Of a stretch of DNA of 43,948 nucleotides, positions 34,025 to 43,889 are shown in pieces. The notes under the pieces were generated by a model that ran no database searches, was not told where the DNA came from, and saw only the letters and a program-made list of their open reading frames with translations. The DNA comes from Lachnospiraceae bacterium (GTDB lineage: Bacteria; Bacillota; Clostridia; Lachnospirales; Lachnospiraceae): contig JAKSRY010000019.1 in the NCBI GenBank assembly GCA_024403415.1, positions 1 to 43,948 on the forward strand, given 5' to 3'. The stretch's first letter is position 1, and every line of letters starts with the position of its first letter. The translations under genes were made by a program, and so were the position numbers.

Positions 34025-34147
34025 GAACTTTATTATATAGTGGAATATTGATAGATTCAGGATTTCAGCCTTTGTAGTTATCTACACTTATTTTTAATGT
34101 TGAGTCATATTATCAATTGACTGTATATTGCTTGGATGGAGATTATT

Positions 34148-35266
34148 ATGTTTCAAAAGCAGGATAAAAAAAGAAATGCATATCAGCTTTATAGAGGACA
34201 GGCAAGAAAAGGCTATGACTGGTGGTGGCATTCTTTCACAGGTTATAACGAAAAGACCGGAAAAGAGAAATCTTTCTTTGTTGAATTCTTTGTCTGTAAT
34301 CCAAAACTTGGCAAAGATGAACCAATACTTGGACAGCTTGCAGCCAACAGGGAAAAAGGGCGGCGACCTTCTTACCTTATGGTAAAGGCAGGAGCCTGGG
34401 GAGAAGATGCAGCTCAGCTTCACAGATTCTTTGGGGTTAATGAAGTATCAATTAGGAAGAACGGACCTATTAAGATTAAAGCAAAAGACTGTTTCCTTTC
34501 AGAAAGCATAATCAGAGGAAAAGTGAATATTTCTGACACAGATGTCAAAGAGCATCCTGAATGGATGTGTGACAGCGGATCAATGGAATTTAATCTTAAG
34601 ATTAATAAGCAGATAGCATATAATGTTGGATATGGCGCAGGTTCCCTGTTTCGTTATCTTCAGCTTTTTGAGATGTTTTGGCATGCAGAGGGAATGAAGA
34701 GCGCATACGACGGATACGTTATATTTAATGGCGAAAAATATATAGTTACTCCCGAAAAATGCTATGGATATGCTGATAAAAACTGGGGAAAAGATTTTAC
34801 ATCTCCCTGGGTATGGTTATCATCAAATGATTTGTATAGTAAAAGATATCAAAGACGCTTAAATAATAGTGTTTTTGACATCGGAGGAGGAAGACCTAAG
34901 GTTGGACCGGTTGCCCTGCAACGAAAACTTTTGTCAGCTTTTTGGTATGAAGGAATTCCTTTTGAGTTTAACTTTTCTAAATTTTGGACCGGAACCAAAA
35001 CCAGATTCGAATGTGGCGAAACAGATACACAGATTATATGGCATGTGGAACAGTCTACGTTCAAAGCAAAAATGGTTACCGACATAACCTGCGAAAAGAA
35101 AGATATGCTGCTGGTGAATTATGAAGCACCCAATGGAATGAAAAAGCATAACAGGTTATGGAACGGAGGAAACGGAAAAGGCGTTGTAAGACTATATTAT
35201 AAGGGAAAACTCGTAGATAAAATTTTGGTAGGACATACAGGCTGTGAATATGGTGAGTACTGCTAA
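34148..35266 (+). CDS. Tocopherol-cyclase-like family protein
   Basis: 372 aa. The region CYGYADKNWGKDFTSPWVWL, with NWG and PWVW, matches the signature of the tocopherol cyclase family, and the Trp/Tyr-rich beta-strands (YDWWWHSFTGYN, GYGAGSLFRYLQLFEMFWHAEG) fit its lipocalin-like barrel. A true vitamin E pathway is not expected in a fermenting anaerobe, so the ligand is unknown; similar proteins occur in other Lachnospiraceae. GGAG lies 6 nt before ATG34148, preferred over ATG34136. There is no signal peptide. It has its own spacing from the GH3 gene (123 nt). Confidence 0.75.
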   Translation: MFQKQDKKRNAYQLYRGQARKGYDWWWHSFTGYNEKTGKEKSFFVEFFVCNPKLGKDEPILGQLAANREKGRRPSYLMVKAGAWGEDAAQLHRFFGVNEVSIRKNGPIKIKAKDCFLSESIIRGKVNISDTDVKEHPEWMCDSGSMEFNLKINKQIAYNVGYGAGSLFRYLQLFEMFWHAEGMKSAYDGYVIFNGEKYIVTPEKCYGYADKNWGKDFTSPWVWLSSNDLYSKRYQRRLNNSVFDIGGGRPKVGPVALQRKLLSAFWYEGIPFEFNFSKFWTGTKTRFECGETDTQIIWHVEQSTFKAKMVTDITCEKKDMLLVNYEAPNGMKKHNRLWNGGNGKGVVRLYYKGKLVDKILVGHTGCEYGEYC

Positions 35267-35285
35267 TGCTTAATTGCTATTTATA

Positions 35286-35314
35286 TTGACATATTTATAA
35301 GCGGGTGGTATATT
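35286..35314 (+). promoter_or_regulatory. Promoter of the trp operon
   Basis: TTGACA, a 17-nt spacer and TATATT just before the T-box leader. Near-consensus sigma-A promoter. Confidence 0.85.
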
Positions 35315-35324
35315 CAATTCAATA

Positions 35325-35611
35325 TAGAAACCGTTGATGTGGGGATAAAGATTTCATATGCGCGAAGAGCTAGTCCTGGATGGTGGGAGCAGGAACGAAA
35401 TGCAGGTTATCAAATGGGCCACTGAGGGCACGAAGGAAAAGCTGATGCTTAGTATTGCGTGACGTTTGACACACGTTAGTTGTCAGGAATATGTAGGTAT
35501 TCTGTGAGCGCACGGGTCATTCCGTGAAATTAAGGTGGCACCGCGGGTGTAGTTTATTCACTCGTCCTTAACAGTATTGCATTAATATTGTTATGGACGA
35601 GTTATTTTTTT
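35325..35611 (+). promoter_or_regulatory. T-box leader (probable tRNA-Trp sensor) with terminator
   Basis: The T-box core AGGTGGCACCGCGGG is at 35533-35547. Upstream is a Stem I region with GAAGAGCTAGTCC, GGTGGGAGC and GAACG elements. The best specifier candidate is TGG at 35415-35417 (Trp) on the 3' side of Stem I, fitting a trp operon. The terminator pairs ACTCGTCC (35560-35567) with GGACGAGT (35595-35602), then T-rich TATTTTTTT. Uncharged tRNA-Trp should stabilise the antiterminator and let trp genes be read. The specifier choice is inferred; the rest is direct. Confidence 0.93.
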
Positions 35612-35660
35612 ACAAAGATTAATGCAATTTGGTTCACTTTAAGTTAAAAAGGAGGCAAAT

Positions 35661-37151
35661 ATGTATCCAACAATTGATGAAGTTAAGAAAATGGCTTCAG
35701 GCGGTGAATATAAGAGAATTCCTCTTTGCAAGGGAATTTTGTCAGACAGATATACACCGGTTGAAGTGACAAGAATTCTTAGGGAAGCAGATAAGCACTG
35801 TTATCTTCTTGAAAGTGCTTCACAGTCGGAAAACTGGGGAAGGTATTCGTTCCTTGGTTATAATCCGACAATGGAAATAACATGTATGGACGGAAGTGTA
35901 AAGATTCGTTCCATAGATGAAAACGGTAAGGAAAATGTTGAAGAAAAGCAAGTTACACATCCCGGGGATGTAATCAGAAAAATTCTTGCAGATAACAAGA
36001 CTCCTGTTATGGATGATATGCCATCATTTACCGGTGGTCTTGTAGGTTATTTTGCATATGATTACATCAAGTACAGTGAGCCAAAATTAAAACTTAATTC
36101 TGATGGTGACCAGGATTTCAGGGATATGGATCTTATGCTTTTTAATGAGGTAATTGTATTTGATCATTTTAAGCAGATGATTTACCTTATATCCGGAATT
36201 AAGGTTACAGGAGATATAGAAGTTGAATATGAAAAGGCATCAAAGAGAATAGCTGAGATGTCAAATCTTATCAAATACGGTGATAAGAAGAAGTTCCAGC
36301 CACTTCAGTTGAATTCCGAAATTACTCCAAAGTTCACCAAGGAAGAATATGGTGCAATGGTTAATAAAGCTAAGGATTATATACATGAAGGAGATATTTT
36401 CCAGGTAGTTCTTTCAAATCCTCTGACAGCTGAAGCTGAAGGACATCTGTTTGATACCTACAGAGTGTTAAGAGCAACTAATCCGTCTCCTTATATGTTT
36501 TACTTTGCAAGTGATGATATAGAAATTGCGGGAGCTTCACCGGAGACTCTTGTTAAACTTGAAAACGGAGATCTTAGCACATTTCCATTGGCAGGAACCA
36601 GACCAAGAGGAAAAAATCATGAAGAGGACATAGCTCTTGAAAAGGAACTTCTTGCAGATGAAAAGGAAAGAGCAGAACACAATATGCTCGTAGATCTTGG
36701 AAGAAACGACATGGGTAAAATCAGCCGTATCGGAACAGTTCAGGTTGAAAAGTATATGAATATTGAAAGATATTCACATGTTATGCATATAAGCTCTACA
36801 GTAACTGGTATAATAAGAGATGATAAAGACAGTATAGATGCAGTAGATGCAATTCTTCCTGCCGGAACATTGTCAGGTGCGCCCAAGTTCAGAGCCTGTG
36901 AAATAATAGAAGAGCTTGAACAATCAAAGAGAGGAATTTACGGAGGCGCAATCGGTTATCTTGATTTTTCCGGTAATCTGGATGTATGTATAGCTATCAG
37001 ACTTGTATATAAAAAGAACGGAAAGATTTGTATCCGATCAGGTGCCGGAATTGTAGCTGATTCAGATCCTGAGAAGGAGTATTTTGAATGTATTAATAAA
37101 GCTAAGGCTGTTGTTAATGCAATTAATAAAGCAAAGGAGGGACTGGAATGA
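35661..37151 (+). CDS. trpE: Anthranilate synthase component I
   Basis: 496 aa. With TrpG it converts chorismate and glutamine to anthranilate, the first committed step to tryptophan. CYLLESASQSENWGRYSFLG holds the LLES feedback site for tryptophan. The catalytic region has GDIFQVVLSNP, GASPETLVK, LPLAGTRPRG-like FPLAGTRPRG, DLGRNDMGKI and AGTLSGAPK. AAGGAGG lies 7 nt before ATG. Its last 4 nt overlap the trpG start, typical of coupled translation. Confidence 0.97.
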   Translation: MYPTIDEVKKMASGGEYKRIPLCKGILSDRYTPVEVTRILREADKHCYLLESASQSENWGRYSFLGYNPTMEITCMDGSVKIRSIDENGKENVEEKQVTHPGDVIRKILADNKTPVMDDMPSFTGGLVGYFAYDYIKYSEPKLKLNSDGDQDFRDMDLMLFNEVIVFDHFKQMIYLISGIKVTGDIEVEYEKASKRIAEMSNLIKYGDKKKFQPLQLNSEITPKFTKEEYGAMVNKAKDYIHEGDIFQVVLSNPLTAEAEGHLFDTYRVLRATNPSPYMFYFASDDIEIAGASPETLVKLENGDLSTFPLAGTRPRGKNHEEDIALEKELLADEKERAEHNMLVDLGRNDMGKISRIGTVQVEKYMNIERYSHVMHISSTVTGIIRDDKDSIDAVDAILPAGTLSGAPKFRACEIIEELEQSKRGIYGGAIGYLDFSGNLDVCIAIRLVYKKNGKICIRSGAGIVADSDPEKEYFECINKAKAVVNAINKAKEGLE

Positions 37152-37726
37152 TTTTACTTATAGACAATTACGATAGTTTCTCATATAACGTATACCAGCT
37201 TATAGGTTCAGTAGAGCCTGATATTAAGGTTGTAAGAAATGATGAAGTATCACTGGAAGATATTGAAAAAATGAATCCCGATGCCATCATTCTTTCACCG
37301 GGGCCCGGAAAACCGTCAGAGGCCGGAATATGTATGGATGCAGTCAAGTACTTTGCAGGTAAGAAGCCTATTTTGGGAATATGTCTCGGACATCAAGCAA
37401 TCTGTGAAGCTTTTGGAGCTACAGTAAGCTATGCGAAGGAACTTATGCACGGAAAGCAGAAGGAAATCGAAAAGGTAGGTGAAAGTGCTCTGTTTAAGAA
37501 TATGGAGCAAAGATTCACAGCAGCAAGATATCATTCTCTTGCAGCAATTGAAGAGACAATGCCTGAAATATTAAAGGTAACTGCGCGATGTGAAGATGGC
37601 GAGATAATGGCAGTTGAGCATCGTGATTACAAAATATATGGGTTACAGTTTCATCCGGAATCAGTTATGACACCTGATGGAAAGACAATTATAGAGAATT
37701 TTATGGAGGTTATTAAAAATGATTAA
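37148..37726 (+). CDS. trpG: Anthranilate synthase component II (glutamine amidotransferase)
   Basis: 192 aa class I amidotransferase that supplies ammonia to TrpE. The catalytic triad is Cys in LGICLGHQA and His/Glu in [21 protein letters not shown] is the conserved oxyanion segment. GGAGGGA lies 6 nt before ATG. Stand-alone rather than fused to TrpD. It overlaps trpE and, by 8 nt, trpD. Confidence 0.97.
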   Translation: MILLIDNYDSFSYNVYQLIGSVEPDIKVVRNDEVSLEDIEKMNPDAIILSPGPGKPSEAGICMDAVKYFAGKKPILGICLGHQAICEAFGATVSYAKELMHGKQKEIEKVGESALFKNMEQRFTAARYHSLAAIEETMPEILKVTARCEDGEIMAVEHRDYKIYGLQFHPESVMTPDGKTIIENFMEVIKND

Positions 37727-38741
37727 GGAAGCAATATTTAAGGTTGTTAATAAGGAAGATTTGACTTACGATGAAGCTTTTGCTGTTATGAATGAGATTA
37801 TGAACGGAGAGACAACAGCTACTCAGAATGCAGCTTTGCTTGCAGCACTTTCTACCAAAAGCACAAAATCTGAAACAACAGATGAAATAGCCGGTTGTGC
37901 AGCTGCTATGAGAGATCATGCACTTCCTGTAGATATGGAAGATATCGACAATTTTGAAATAGTAGGAACAGGAGGAGATCACTCACAGTCTTTCAATATT
38001 TCTACTACTTCAGCAATCGTTGCGGCAGCAGGTGGAATGAAGGTAAGTAAGCATGGAAACAGAGCAGCTTCTTCAAAGAGTGGAACAGCTGACTGTCAGG
38101 AAGCTCTTGGTGTTAATATCGATCAGAGCCCTGAAAAATGTGTAGAACTCATTAATAAGGTTGGTATATGTTTCTTCTTTGCACAGAAATATCATGCTTC
38201 TATGAAATATGTAGGACCAATCAGAAAAGAACTTGGAATCAGAACAGTGTTTAATATTCTCGGACCACTTACAAATCCTGGAAAACCGAAGCGTTTCCTT
38301 CTTGGAGTTTATGATGAATCTTTAGTACTTCCTTTGACTAAGGTTCTCATCAGCCTTGGCGTTAAAACTGGTATGGTTGTATACGGAAAGGACGGACTTG
38401 ATGAAATATCTGCTTGCGGACCTACTCTTGTAAGTGAATTCAGAGATGGATGGTATAAGACTTATGAAATTAAGCCTGAAGATTTTGGCATGATTTCATA
38501 TACCAAGGCTGACCTTGTTGGTGGATCAGCAGAAGAAAATGCTGATATTACCCTTAATATCTTAAACGGTACAATTCAGGGACCTAAGAGAAATGCAGTT
38601 TTGCTTAATGCAGGTGCAGCTTTGTATATTGGTGGAAAAGCAGATTCAATTGCAGAAGGAATTGATCTTGCAGCTAAGCTTATTGATACAGGTAAGGCAA
38701 TTGCAACTCTTGAAGCATATATTGAAGAGAGTAACAAATAA
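37719..38741 (+). CDS. trpD: Anthranilate phosphoribosyltransferase
   Basis: 340 aa. It joins anthranilate with PRPP. The PRPP/diphosphate loop is [17 protein letters not shown] (most relatives have GTGGDG), then [40 protein letters not shown] and [17 protein letters not shown] lies 9 nt before ATG, inside the end of trpG. Confidence 0.97.
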   Translation: MIKEAIFKVVNKEDLTYDEAFAVMNEIMNGETTATQNAALLAALSTKSTKSETTDEIAGCAAAMRDHALPVDMEDIDNFEIVGTGGDHSQSFNISTTSAIVAAAGGMKVSKHGNRAASSKSGTADCQEALGVNIDQSPEKCVELINKVGICFFFAQKYHASMKYVGPIRKELGIRTVFNILGPLTNPGKPKRFLLGVYDESLVLPLTKVLISLGVKTGMVVYGKDGLDEISACGPTLVSEFRDGWYKTYEIKPEDFGMISYTKADLVGGSAEENADITLNILNGTIQGPKRNAVLLNAGAALYIGGKADSIAEGIDLAAKLIDTGKAIATLEAYIEESNK

Positions 38742-38755
38742 TAGGTTATAAAGAT

Positions 38756-39565
38756 ATGGATAATATTCTTATTAAAATAGCAAATAAGACTAAGGAAAGA
38801 ATTGCAGACGATGAAAAAAAGCTTTCTCTTGATGAACTTATTATCAAAGTTAAGCAAAAGATAGAAGATGAAAAAGCAACTTCATATGTTCTTCCTAATT
38901 TTTATGAAGCATTAAAGAAAAAGGGAATGTCTTATATATGTGAAGTTAAAAAGGCATCACCATCGAAAGGGATAATAGCAGAAGAATTTCCTTATCTTGA
39001 TATTGCAAAGGAATATGAGAGGGCAGGAGCATCTGCAATATCATGTCTTACAGAACCATTTTGGTTTCTGGGAGCAGACAGATATGTGGAAGAGATAACA
39101 AAGGAAGTTTCAATTCCTGTATTGCGAAAAGACTTTACCATAAATGAATATATGATTTATCAGGCACGACTAATAGGGGCATCAGCTATTTTGCTCATTT
39201 GTGCAATACTTGATGATGAGCAGCTGAAGTCATACAGAGAACTGGCTGAAAGCCTTGGAATGAATGCCCTTGTTGAGGCGCATGATGAAGAAGAGGTTCA
39301 TAGGGCATTAAAATCAGGTGCCAGAATAGTTGGAGTGAATAATAGAGACCTTAAAACATTTACAGTAGATGTTAATAATAGCATTAGATTAAGACGTCTT
39401 GCACCGTCAGAGGTATTATTTGTATCTGAAAGTGGTATTAAAACATCTGATGATATTAAGCAATTATATGACAATGATGTCGATGCGGTACTTATAGGCG
39501 AAACTCTTATGAGAAGTAGCGATAAGGCAGCAGCACTTGAAGAATTAAATGGAGCACCCCTTTAG
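38756..39565 (+). CDS. trpC: Indole-3-glycerol phosphate synthase
   Basis: 269-aa beta/alpha barrel that closes the indole ring. CEVKKASPSKGII carries the catalytic Lys, VLRKDFTINEYMIYQARLIG the second Lys, and VGVNNRDLKTF and VSESGIKT the phosphate and Asn/Ser contacts. Not fused to TrpF. The ribosome binding site is weak (AGGT). It runs to 2 nt before trpF. Confidence 0.96.
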   Translation: MDNILIKIANKTKERIADDEKKLSLDELIIKVKQKIEDEKATSYVLPNFYEALKKKGMSYICEVKKASPSKGIIAEEFPYLDIAKEYERAGASAISCLTEPFWFLGADRYVEEITKEVSIPVLRKDFTINEYMIYQARLIGASAILLICAILDDEQLKSYRELAESLGMNALVEAHDEEEVHRALKSGARIVGVNNRDLKTFTVDVNNSIRLRRLAPSEVLFVSESGIKTSDDIKQLYDNDVDAVLIGETLMRSSDKAAALEELNGAPL

Positions 39566-39566
39566 G

Positions 39567-40247
39567 ATGGCTAAAATTAAAATATGTGGACTTAAATCTG
39601 AAGATGATATTAAAATGGTTAATGAATTGAAACCTGATTATTGTGGTTTCATTATTGATTTTCCTAAAAGTCACAGATCAAAAACTCCTGATGAAGTCAG
39701 AAAGCTTGTATCTTTATTACAAAAAGAAGAAGTTGTACCAGTGGGAGTGTTTGTGAATGAGGATGTTGAAATTGTAGCCTCACTTATTAATGATGGTACA
39801 ATTTCAATAGCACAGCTTCATGGAAATGAAGATGAGAATTATATTAGCCAGCTTAGAAAACTTATAGATAATAAGTCAGATAATGTTTATAGTATTGATA
39901 ACAAAGATTCTGATGTGAAAATTATTAAAGCCTTTCAAATAAAGTCAGAAGCAGACTTTGAAATAGCAAAAATAAGTAAGGCGGATATGATTCTTCTTGA
40001 TCAGGGCCAGGGAAGTGGCGAGACCTTTGACTGGTCGCTAATAAAAACAGAAGAAATATGCAGAAAGTGGATACTTGCAGGCGGACTTAATGAAAAAAAT
40101 ATAGCTTTGGCAATAGATAAATTCAGTCCATATGCAGTTGATCTTTCAAGTGCGGTTGAAACAGATAATAAAAAGGATTACCATAAGGTAAAGAATATGA
40201 TAGAACTGGTCAGAAAGACAGGCAACGGAGGAAACCGGAATGACTAA
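39567..40247 (+). CDS. trpF: Phosphoribosylanthranilate isomerase
   Basis: 226 aa. KIKICGL carries the catalytic Cys, [43 protein letters not shown] with the catalytic Asp, and [10 protein letters not shown] follow. ATG39567 matches the family N-terminus; an in-frame ATG at 39549 inside trpC would add six residues. Its end overlaps trpB by 8 nt. Confidence 0.95.
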   Translation: MAKIKICGLKSEDDIKMVNELKPDYCGFIIDFPKSHRSKTPDEVRKLVSLLQKEEVVPVGVFVNEDVEIVASLINDGTISIAQLHGNEDENYISQLRKLIDNKSDNVYSIDNKDSDVKIIKAFQIKSEADFEIAKISKADMILLDQGQGSGETFDWSLIKTEEICRKWILAGGLNEKNIALAIDKFSPYAVDLSSAVETDNKKDYHKVKNMIELVRKTGNGGNRND

Positions 40248-41430
40248 TGAAAAAGGAAGATTTGGTATACACGGAGGACAGTATATACCCGAAACTCTTA
40301 TGAATGCAGTTATAGAGCTTGAAGAAGCATACGAGCATTATAAGAATGATCCTGAATTTAATAAAGAACTTGAGGATTTGCTTAACGATTATGCAGGCAG
40401 ACCATCAAGATTATATTATGCAAAGAAAATGACAGAAGATCTTGGTGGTGCAAAGGTTTATCTTAAGAGAGAAGATCTTAATCATACCGGTGCTCACAAG
40501 GTTAATAATGTATTAGGTCAGGCCCTCCTTGCAAAAAAGATGGGCAAAACAAGACTTATTGCAGAAACGGGTGCAGGACAGCATGGAGTTGCGACAGCTA
40601 CAGCAGCTGCACTCATGGGAATGGAATGTGTTATTTTCATGGGTATAGAGGATACCGTAAGACAGGCGCTTAACGTATATAGAATGCGTCTGCTTGGAGC
40701 AGAAGTAATTCCTGTAACCTCAGGAACAGGTACACTTAAGGATGCCTGCTCGGCAGCATTTAAAGAATGGACTAACAGAATAAGCGATACACATTATTGC
40801 TTAGGTTCTGTTATGGGACCACATCCATTCCCTACAATAGTTAGAGATTTTCAGGCTGTTATCTCTAAGGAGATAAAAGAACAGTGTCTTGAAAAGGAAG
40901 GAAAACTTCCGGATGCGGTTTTGGCCTGTGTTGGTGGCGGCTCAAATGCTATCGGAACATTTTATAACTTTATTGAAGATAAGGAAGTAAAACTTATTGG
41001 CTGTGAAGCAGCAGGACGAGGTGTTAATACTGCAGAGACGGCTGCAACAATAGCGACCGGTAAACTCGGTATTTTCCACGGAATGAAATCATATTTTTGT
41101 CAGGACGAGTATGGACAGATAGCTCCTGTTTATTCTATATCTGCAGGACTTGATTATCCCGGTATTGGACCTGAACATGCAAATCTTTATGATACAGGAA
41201 GAGCAGAATATGTACCTGTCACTGATGAGGAGGCAGTTGAAGCATTTGAATATCTTTCTAAGATGGAGGGAATCATTCCTGCCATCGAAAGTTCACATGC
41301 TGTGGCATATGCAAGAAAGCTTGTTCCTACAATGAGTAAGGATCAGATAGTAGTTATTACAATTTCAGGACGTGGCGATAAGGACTGTGCTGCAATTGCA
41401 AGATACAGAGGGGAGGATATTCATGAGTAA
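40240..41430 (+). CDS. trpB: Tryptophan synthase beta chain
   Basis: 396 aa PLP enzyme joining indole with serine. The PLP lysine is in [35 protein letters not shown], the phosphate-binding [10 protein letters not shown], and [12 protein letters not shown] are conserved. This is the ordinary TrpB1 type that pairs with TrpA. GGAGG lies 9 nt before ATG40240, and it overlaps trpA by 8 nt. Confidence 0.98.
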   Translation: MTNEKGRFGIHGGQYIPETLMNAVIELEEAYEHYKNDPEFNKELEDLLNDYAGRPSRLYYAKKMTEDLGGAKVYLKREDLNHTGAHKVNNVLGQALLAKKMGKTRLIAETGAGQHGVATATAAALMGMECVIFMGIEDTVRQALNVYRMRLLGAEVIPVTSGTGTLKDACSAAFKEWTNRISDTHYCLGSVMGPHPFPTIVRDFQAVISKEIKEQCLEKEGKLPDAVLACVGGGSNAIGTFYNFIEDKEVKLIGCEAAGRGVNTAETAATIATGKLGIFHGMKSYFCQDEYGQIAPVYSISAGLDYPGIGPEHANLYDTGRAEYVPVTDEEAVEAFEYLSKMEGIIPAIESSHAVAYARKLVPTMSKDQIVVITISGRGDKDCAAIARYRGEDIHE

Positions 41431-42193
41431 ATCAATTAGAGATGCCTTTACTAATGGAAAGGCTTTTATACCTTTTATAACCTGCGGGGATCCTTCACTT
41501 GATATTACCGAAAAACTTGTATATGCAATGGAGGGTGCCGGAGCTACACTTATAGAACTTGGTATTCCTTTTTCGGATCCGACAGCTGAAGGACCTGTAA
41601 TAATGGCAGCTGATGAGAGAGCCTTAAGTGCAGGAACTACTACAGACAAAGTATTTGACCTTGTAGTCAAAATTAGAAAGAATACTGATATTCCTCTTGT
41701 GTTTATGACATATGCGAATGTTGTATTTTCGTATGGAATCGAAAAGTTTGCAGCAAAGACTAAGGAAGTTGGGGTCCAGGGACTTATTCTTCCCGATGTT
41801 CCTTATGAAGAAAAAGATGAATTTGATGAAGTTCTCAGCAAATATGGAATCGAACTTATATCTATGATTGCACCAACATCAAATGAAAGAATTAAGATGA
41901 TTGCAAGTGAGGCAAAGGGATTCTTATACTGCGTATCATCTTTGGGTGTTACCGGTGTAAGAAGTACGATTAATACAGATATTGGCGGAATGATTAAACT
42001 TGCAAAAGAAGTATCCGATATTCCATGTGCTGTAGGTTTTGGTATTTCTAATCCTGAAACAGCAAAGAAAATGACAGAGTTTTCAGATGGTGCTATCGTT
42101 GGTTCAGCAATAGTTAAGATTATTGCTGAATATGGTGAAAACTGTGTTGAACCGGTAACAAAGTTCGTTAAATCTATTACAGATGCAATATAA
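41423..42193 (+). CDS. trpA: Tryptophan synthase alpha chain
   Basis: 256 aa barrel that releases indole from indole-glycerol phosphate. [13 protein letters not shown], the catalytic Glu in [16 protein letters not shown], the catalytic Asp in [21 protein letters not shown] and GFGISNPE are present. The first loop reads DPTAEGPVI where most enzymes have DPxADGP. ATG41423 with AGGGGAGG 6 nt upstream is the start; the frame stays open further upstream inside trpB. Last gene of the trp operon. Confidence 0.97.
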   Translation: MSKSIRDAFTNGKAFIPFITCGDPSLDITEKLVYAMEGAGATLIELGIPFSDPTAEGPVIMAADERALSAGTTTDKVFDLVVKIRKNTDIPLVFMTYANVVFSYGIEKFAAKTKEVGVQGLILPDVPYEEKDEFDEVLSKYGIELISMIAPTSNERIKMIASEAKGFLYCVSSLGVTGVRSTINTDIGGMIKLAKEVSDIPCAVGFGISNPETAKKMTEFSDGAIVGSAIVKIIAEYGENCVEPVTKFVKSITDAI

Positions 42194-42285
42194 GTAATCT
42201 ATGGTATAAAGTTTGATTGGATCTAGTCTCTACACTGTTAGTCAAAGATTAGAATAGAATTTTGCAAGATATTTGAGATTGTATT

Positions 42286-42326
42286 GTGCTGATAACCCTA
42301 CTATTGTTTGGTTATCAGCACATTTT
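42286..42326 (+). terminator. Terminator of the trp operon
   Basis: GTGCTGATAACC pairs perfectly with GGTTATCAGCAC around a 12-nt loop, followed by ATTTTATA. It lies 92 nt after trpA. Confidence 0.85.
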
Positions 42327-42344
42327 ATACACTTTTTCATATGC

Positions 42345-42374
42345 TTGATATATTATGTCTTTATAGATTATACT
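42345..42374 (+). promoter_or_regulatory. Promoter of the second DegV gene
   Basis: TTGATA, an 18-nt spacer and TATACT, 60 nt before the start codon, just after the trp terminator. Confidence 0.6.
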
Positions 42375-42433
42375 GAATGTAGTGTTATGTTGTTGATTAA
42401 TTCGGATTATCATAGAAATGGGGGGATGATTTT

Positions 42434-43315
42434 ATGAATTCTGATTATATTATTGCTACGGCATCAACTGCAGATCTTACACAGGATTATTTAAAAGAAC
42501 ATAATATTCCATATATTAGTTATTCATATATTTTGGGAGACGAAGTATATGAAGATGATTGTCTTGAGGAGACAAGAGACAAAGTATATAAGAGAATGCG
42601 ACAGGGAGAGATTCTTACTACTTCTGCAATAAATGCTTTCACCTACAGAGAATTTTTTGAAGGTTTATTAAAAACAGGAAAGAATGTAATCTTTTTGGAT
42701 ATGTCGAGAGCTCTTTCAGCATCATGGAGATACTGTGATGAGGCGATTGAGAGCTTGAAAGAGGACTATCCGAATCAGAAGGTTATTAATGTTGATACAA
42801 GATGTGTTACCGGTGGACTTGCAATACTTGTAACGGAGGCTGTTAAGTTGTATGAGGCCGGTGAATCCATGGACACAGTCCTTGAATGGATTGAAAGTCA
42901 TAAGCTTGGAATATGTCACAGATTTACGGTTGATGATTTATCCTGGCTTAGAAGAGGTGGAAGAGTATCGAATGCCTCTGCACTTATAGGAACTCTGCTT
43001 TCGATAAAGCCTGTTTTATTTGTTCCCGATGACGGAACGCTTATAGCGGCTGCTAAGGTTCGTGGACGTAAGAATGCACTTAATCATATTATTGAATCAA
43101 TAAAAGATGATATACATGAGAATCATACAGGAATGTCATTTATCATTAATCATGCTGATTGCTATGATGATGCTGTATTCGTAAAGAATGCGCTCATGGA
43201 AGCATATCCGGATATAAAAGAGATTAAAATAGCAGGACTTGGAGTAGTAATAGGTGCACATACCGGTCCAGGTCTTATTGCAGTATTCTATCAAGGTGGA
43301 AAGAGAGTAGAATAA
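42434..43315 (+). CDS. DegV-family fatty-acid-binding protein (FakB-like), second copy
   Basis: 293 aa. IIATASTADLTQDYL at the N-terminus, LTTSAINAFTYREFFEG (the usual Pro after the Thr/Ser is absent), LDMSRALSASWRYCDEAIE, LSWLRRGGRVSNASALIGTLLSIKPV, and VIGAHTGPGLIAV with the conserved His that the first DegV protein lacks. It is a candidate second FakB for the FakA at 26.1 kb, perhaps with a different chain preference (inference). GGGGGATG lies 8 nt before ATG. The next gene starts 6 nt after its stop. Confidence 0.9.
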   Translation: MNSDYIIATASTADLTQDYLKEHNIPYISYSYILGDEVYEDDCLEETRDKVYKRMRQGEILTTSAINAFTYREFFEGLLKTGKNVIFLDMSRALSASWRYCDEAIESLKEDYPNQKVINVDTRCVTGGLAILVTEAVKLYEAGESMDTVLEWIESHKLGICHRFTVDDLSWLRRGGRVSNASALIGTLLSIKPVLFVPDDGTLIAAAKVRGRKNALNHIIESIKDDIHENHTGMSFIINHADCYDDAVFVKNALMEAYPDIKEIKIAGLGVVIGAHTGPGLIAVFYQGGKRVE

Positions 43316-43321
43316 GCGGCT

Positions 43322-43843
43322 ATGTATAAAGGACAATTTATATTAAATGAAAAGACAGCTGCTGAAGTTGCTGTCGGTATATGTAAATCACTTCAGAAGT
43401 ACAGATTGATTGTATTTACTATTGCTTCACTGGCTTTATGTGCTATAAATTTGTTTAGAATGTCAAGCATGAATTTGCCGACTGCCATTGTCAGTTGGGC
43501 TATTGCACTTTTGGGAATTATTATTCTGTTGGTTCTTTTTACTTTCGAGAAGAAGAATTCTGTCAAAAAAGCAGCAAGAACTCTGATGGAGCAGCTTGAT
43601 ACATCATATCATTCAGAAGAACTTATTAAGTATCTGACCTTTGAGGATGAGAAGGTTTTGGTTGATAATGGCGATACAGTTAAAGATTTTTGGTATATGA
43701 GTATCACAAAGATTATAGAAACCGAAAAACAGATATTGTTCAGAATGAAAGGGAATTTGTATCTGTGGGTTGAAAAGAGCACTATTGAAGGCGGCTCATT
43801 GGAAGAGTTTAAGAGTTTTATTAATAGCAAAATGGGAAAGTAG
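43322..43843 (+). CDS. YcxB-like membrane protein
   Basis: 173 aa. Two adjacent membrane helices (about residues 28-45 and 55-75) are followed by a cytoplasmic domain with EDEKVLVDNGDTVKDFWYMSITKIIETEKQ-type strands, the YcxB-like pattern of a PH-like fold (short segments: FWYMSITKI, LYLWVEKS). Function is unknown in the family. No good ribosome binding site is seen, but it starts 6 nt after the DegV stop and is probably co-translated. A terminator follows. Confidence 0.75.
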   Translation: MYKGQFILNEKTAAEVAVGICKSLQKYRLIVFTIASLALCAINLFRMSSMNLPTAIVSWAIALLGIIILLVLFTFEKKNSVKKAARTLMEQLDTSYHSEELIKYLTFEDEKVLVDNGDTVKDFWYMSITKIIETEKQILFRMKGNLYLWVEKSTIEGGSLEEFKSFINSKMGK

Positions 43844-43848
43844 ATATA

Positions 43849-43880
43849 ACAGACATTGTTTATGCAATGTCTGTTTTGAT
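43849..43880 (+). terminator. Rho-independent terminator
   Basis: ACAGACATTG pairs with CAATGTCTGT around a 6-nt loop, then TTTGATTTG. It ends the DegV-YcxB unit. Confidence 0.8.
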
Positions 43881-43889
43881 TTGTATAAC

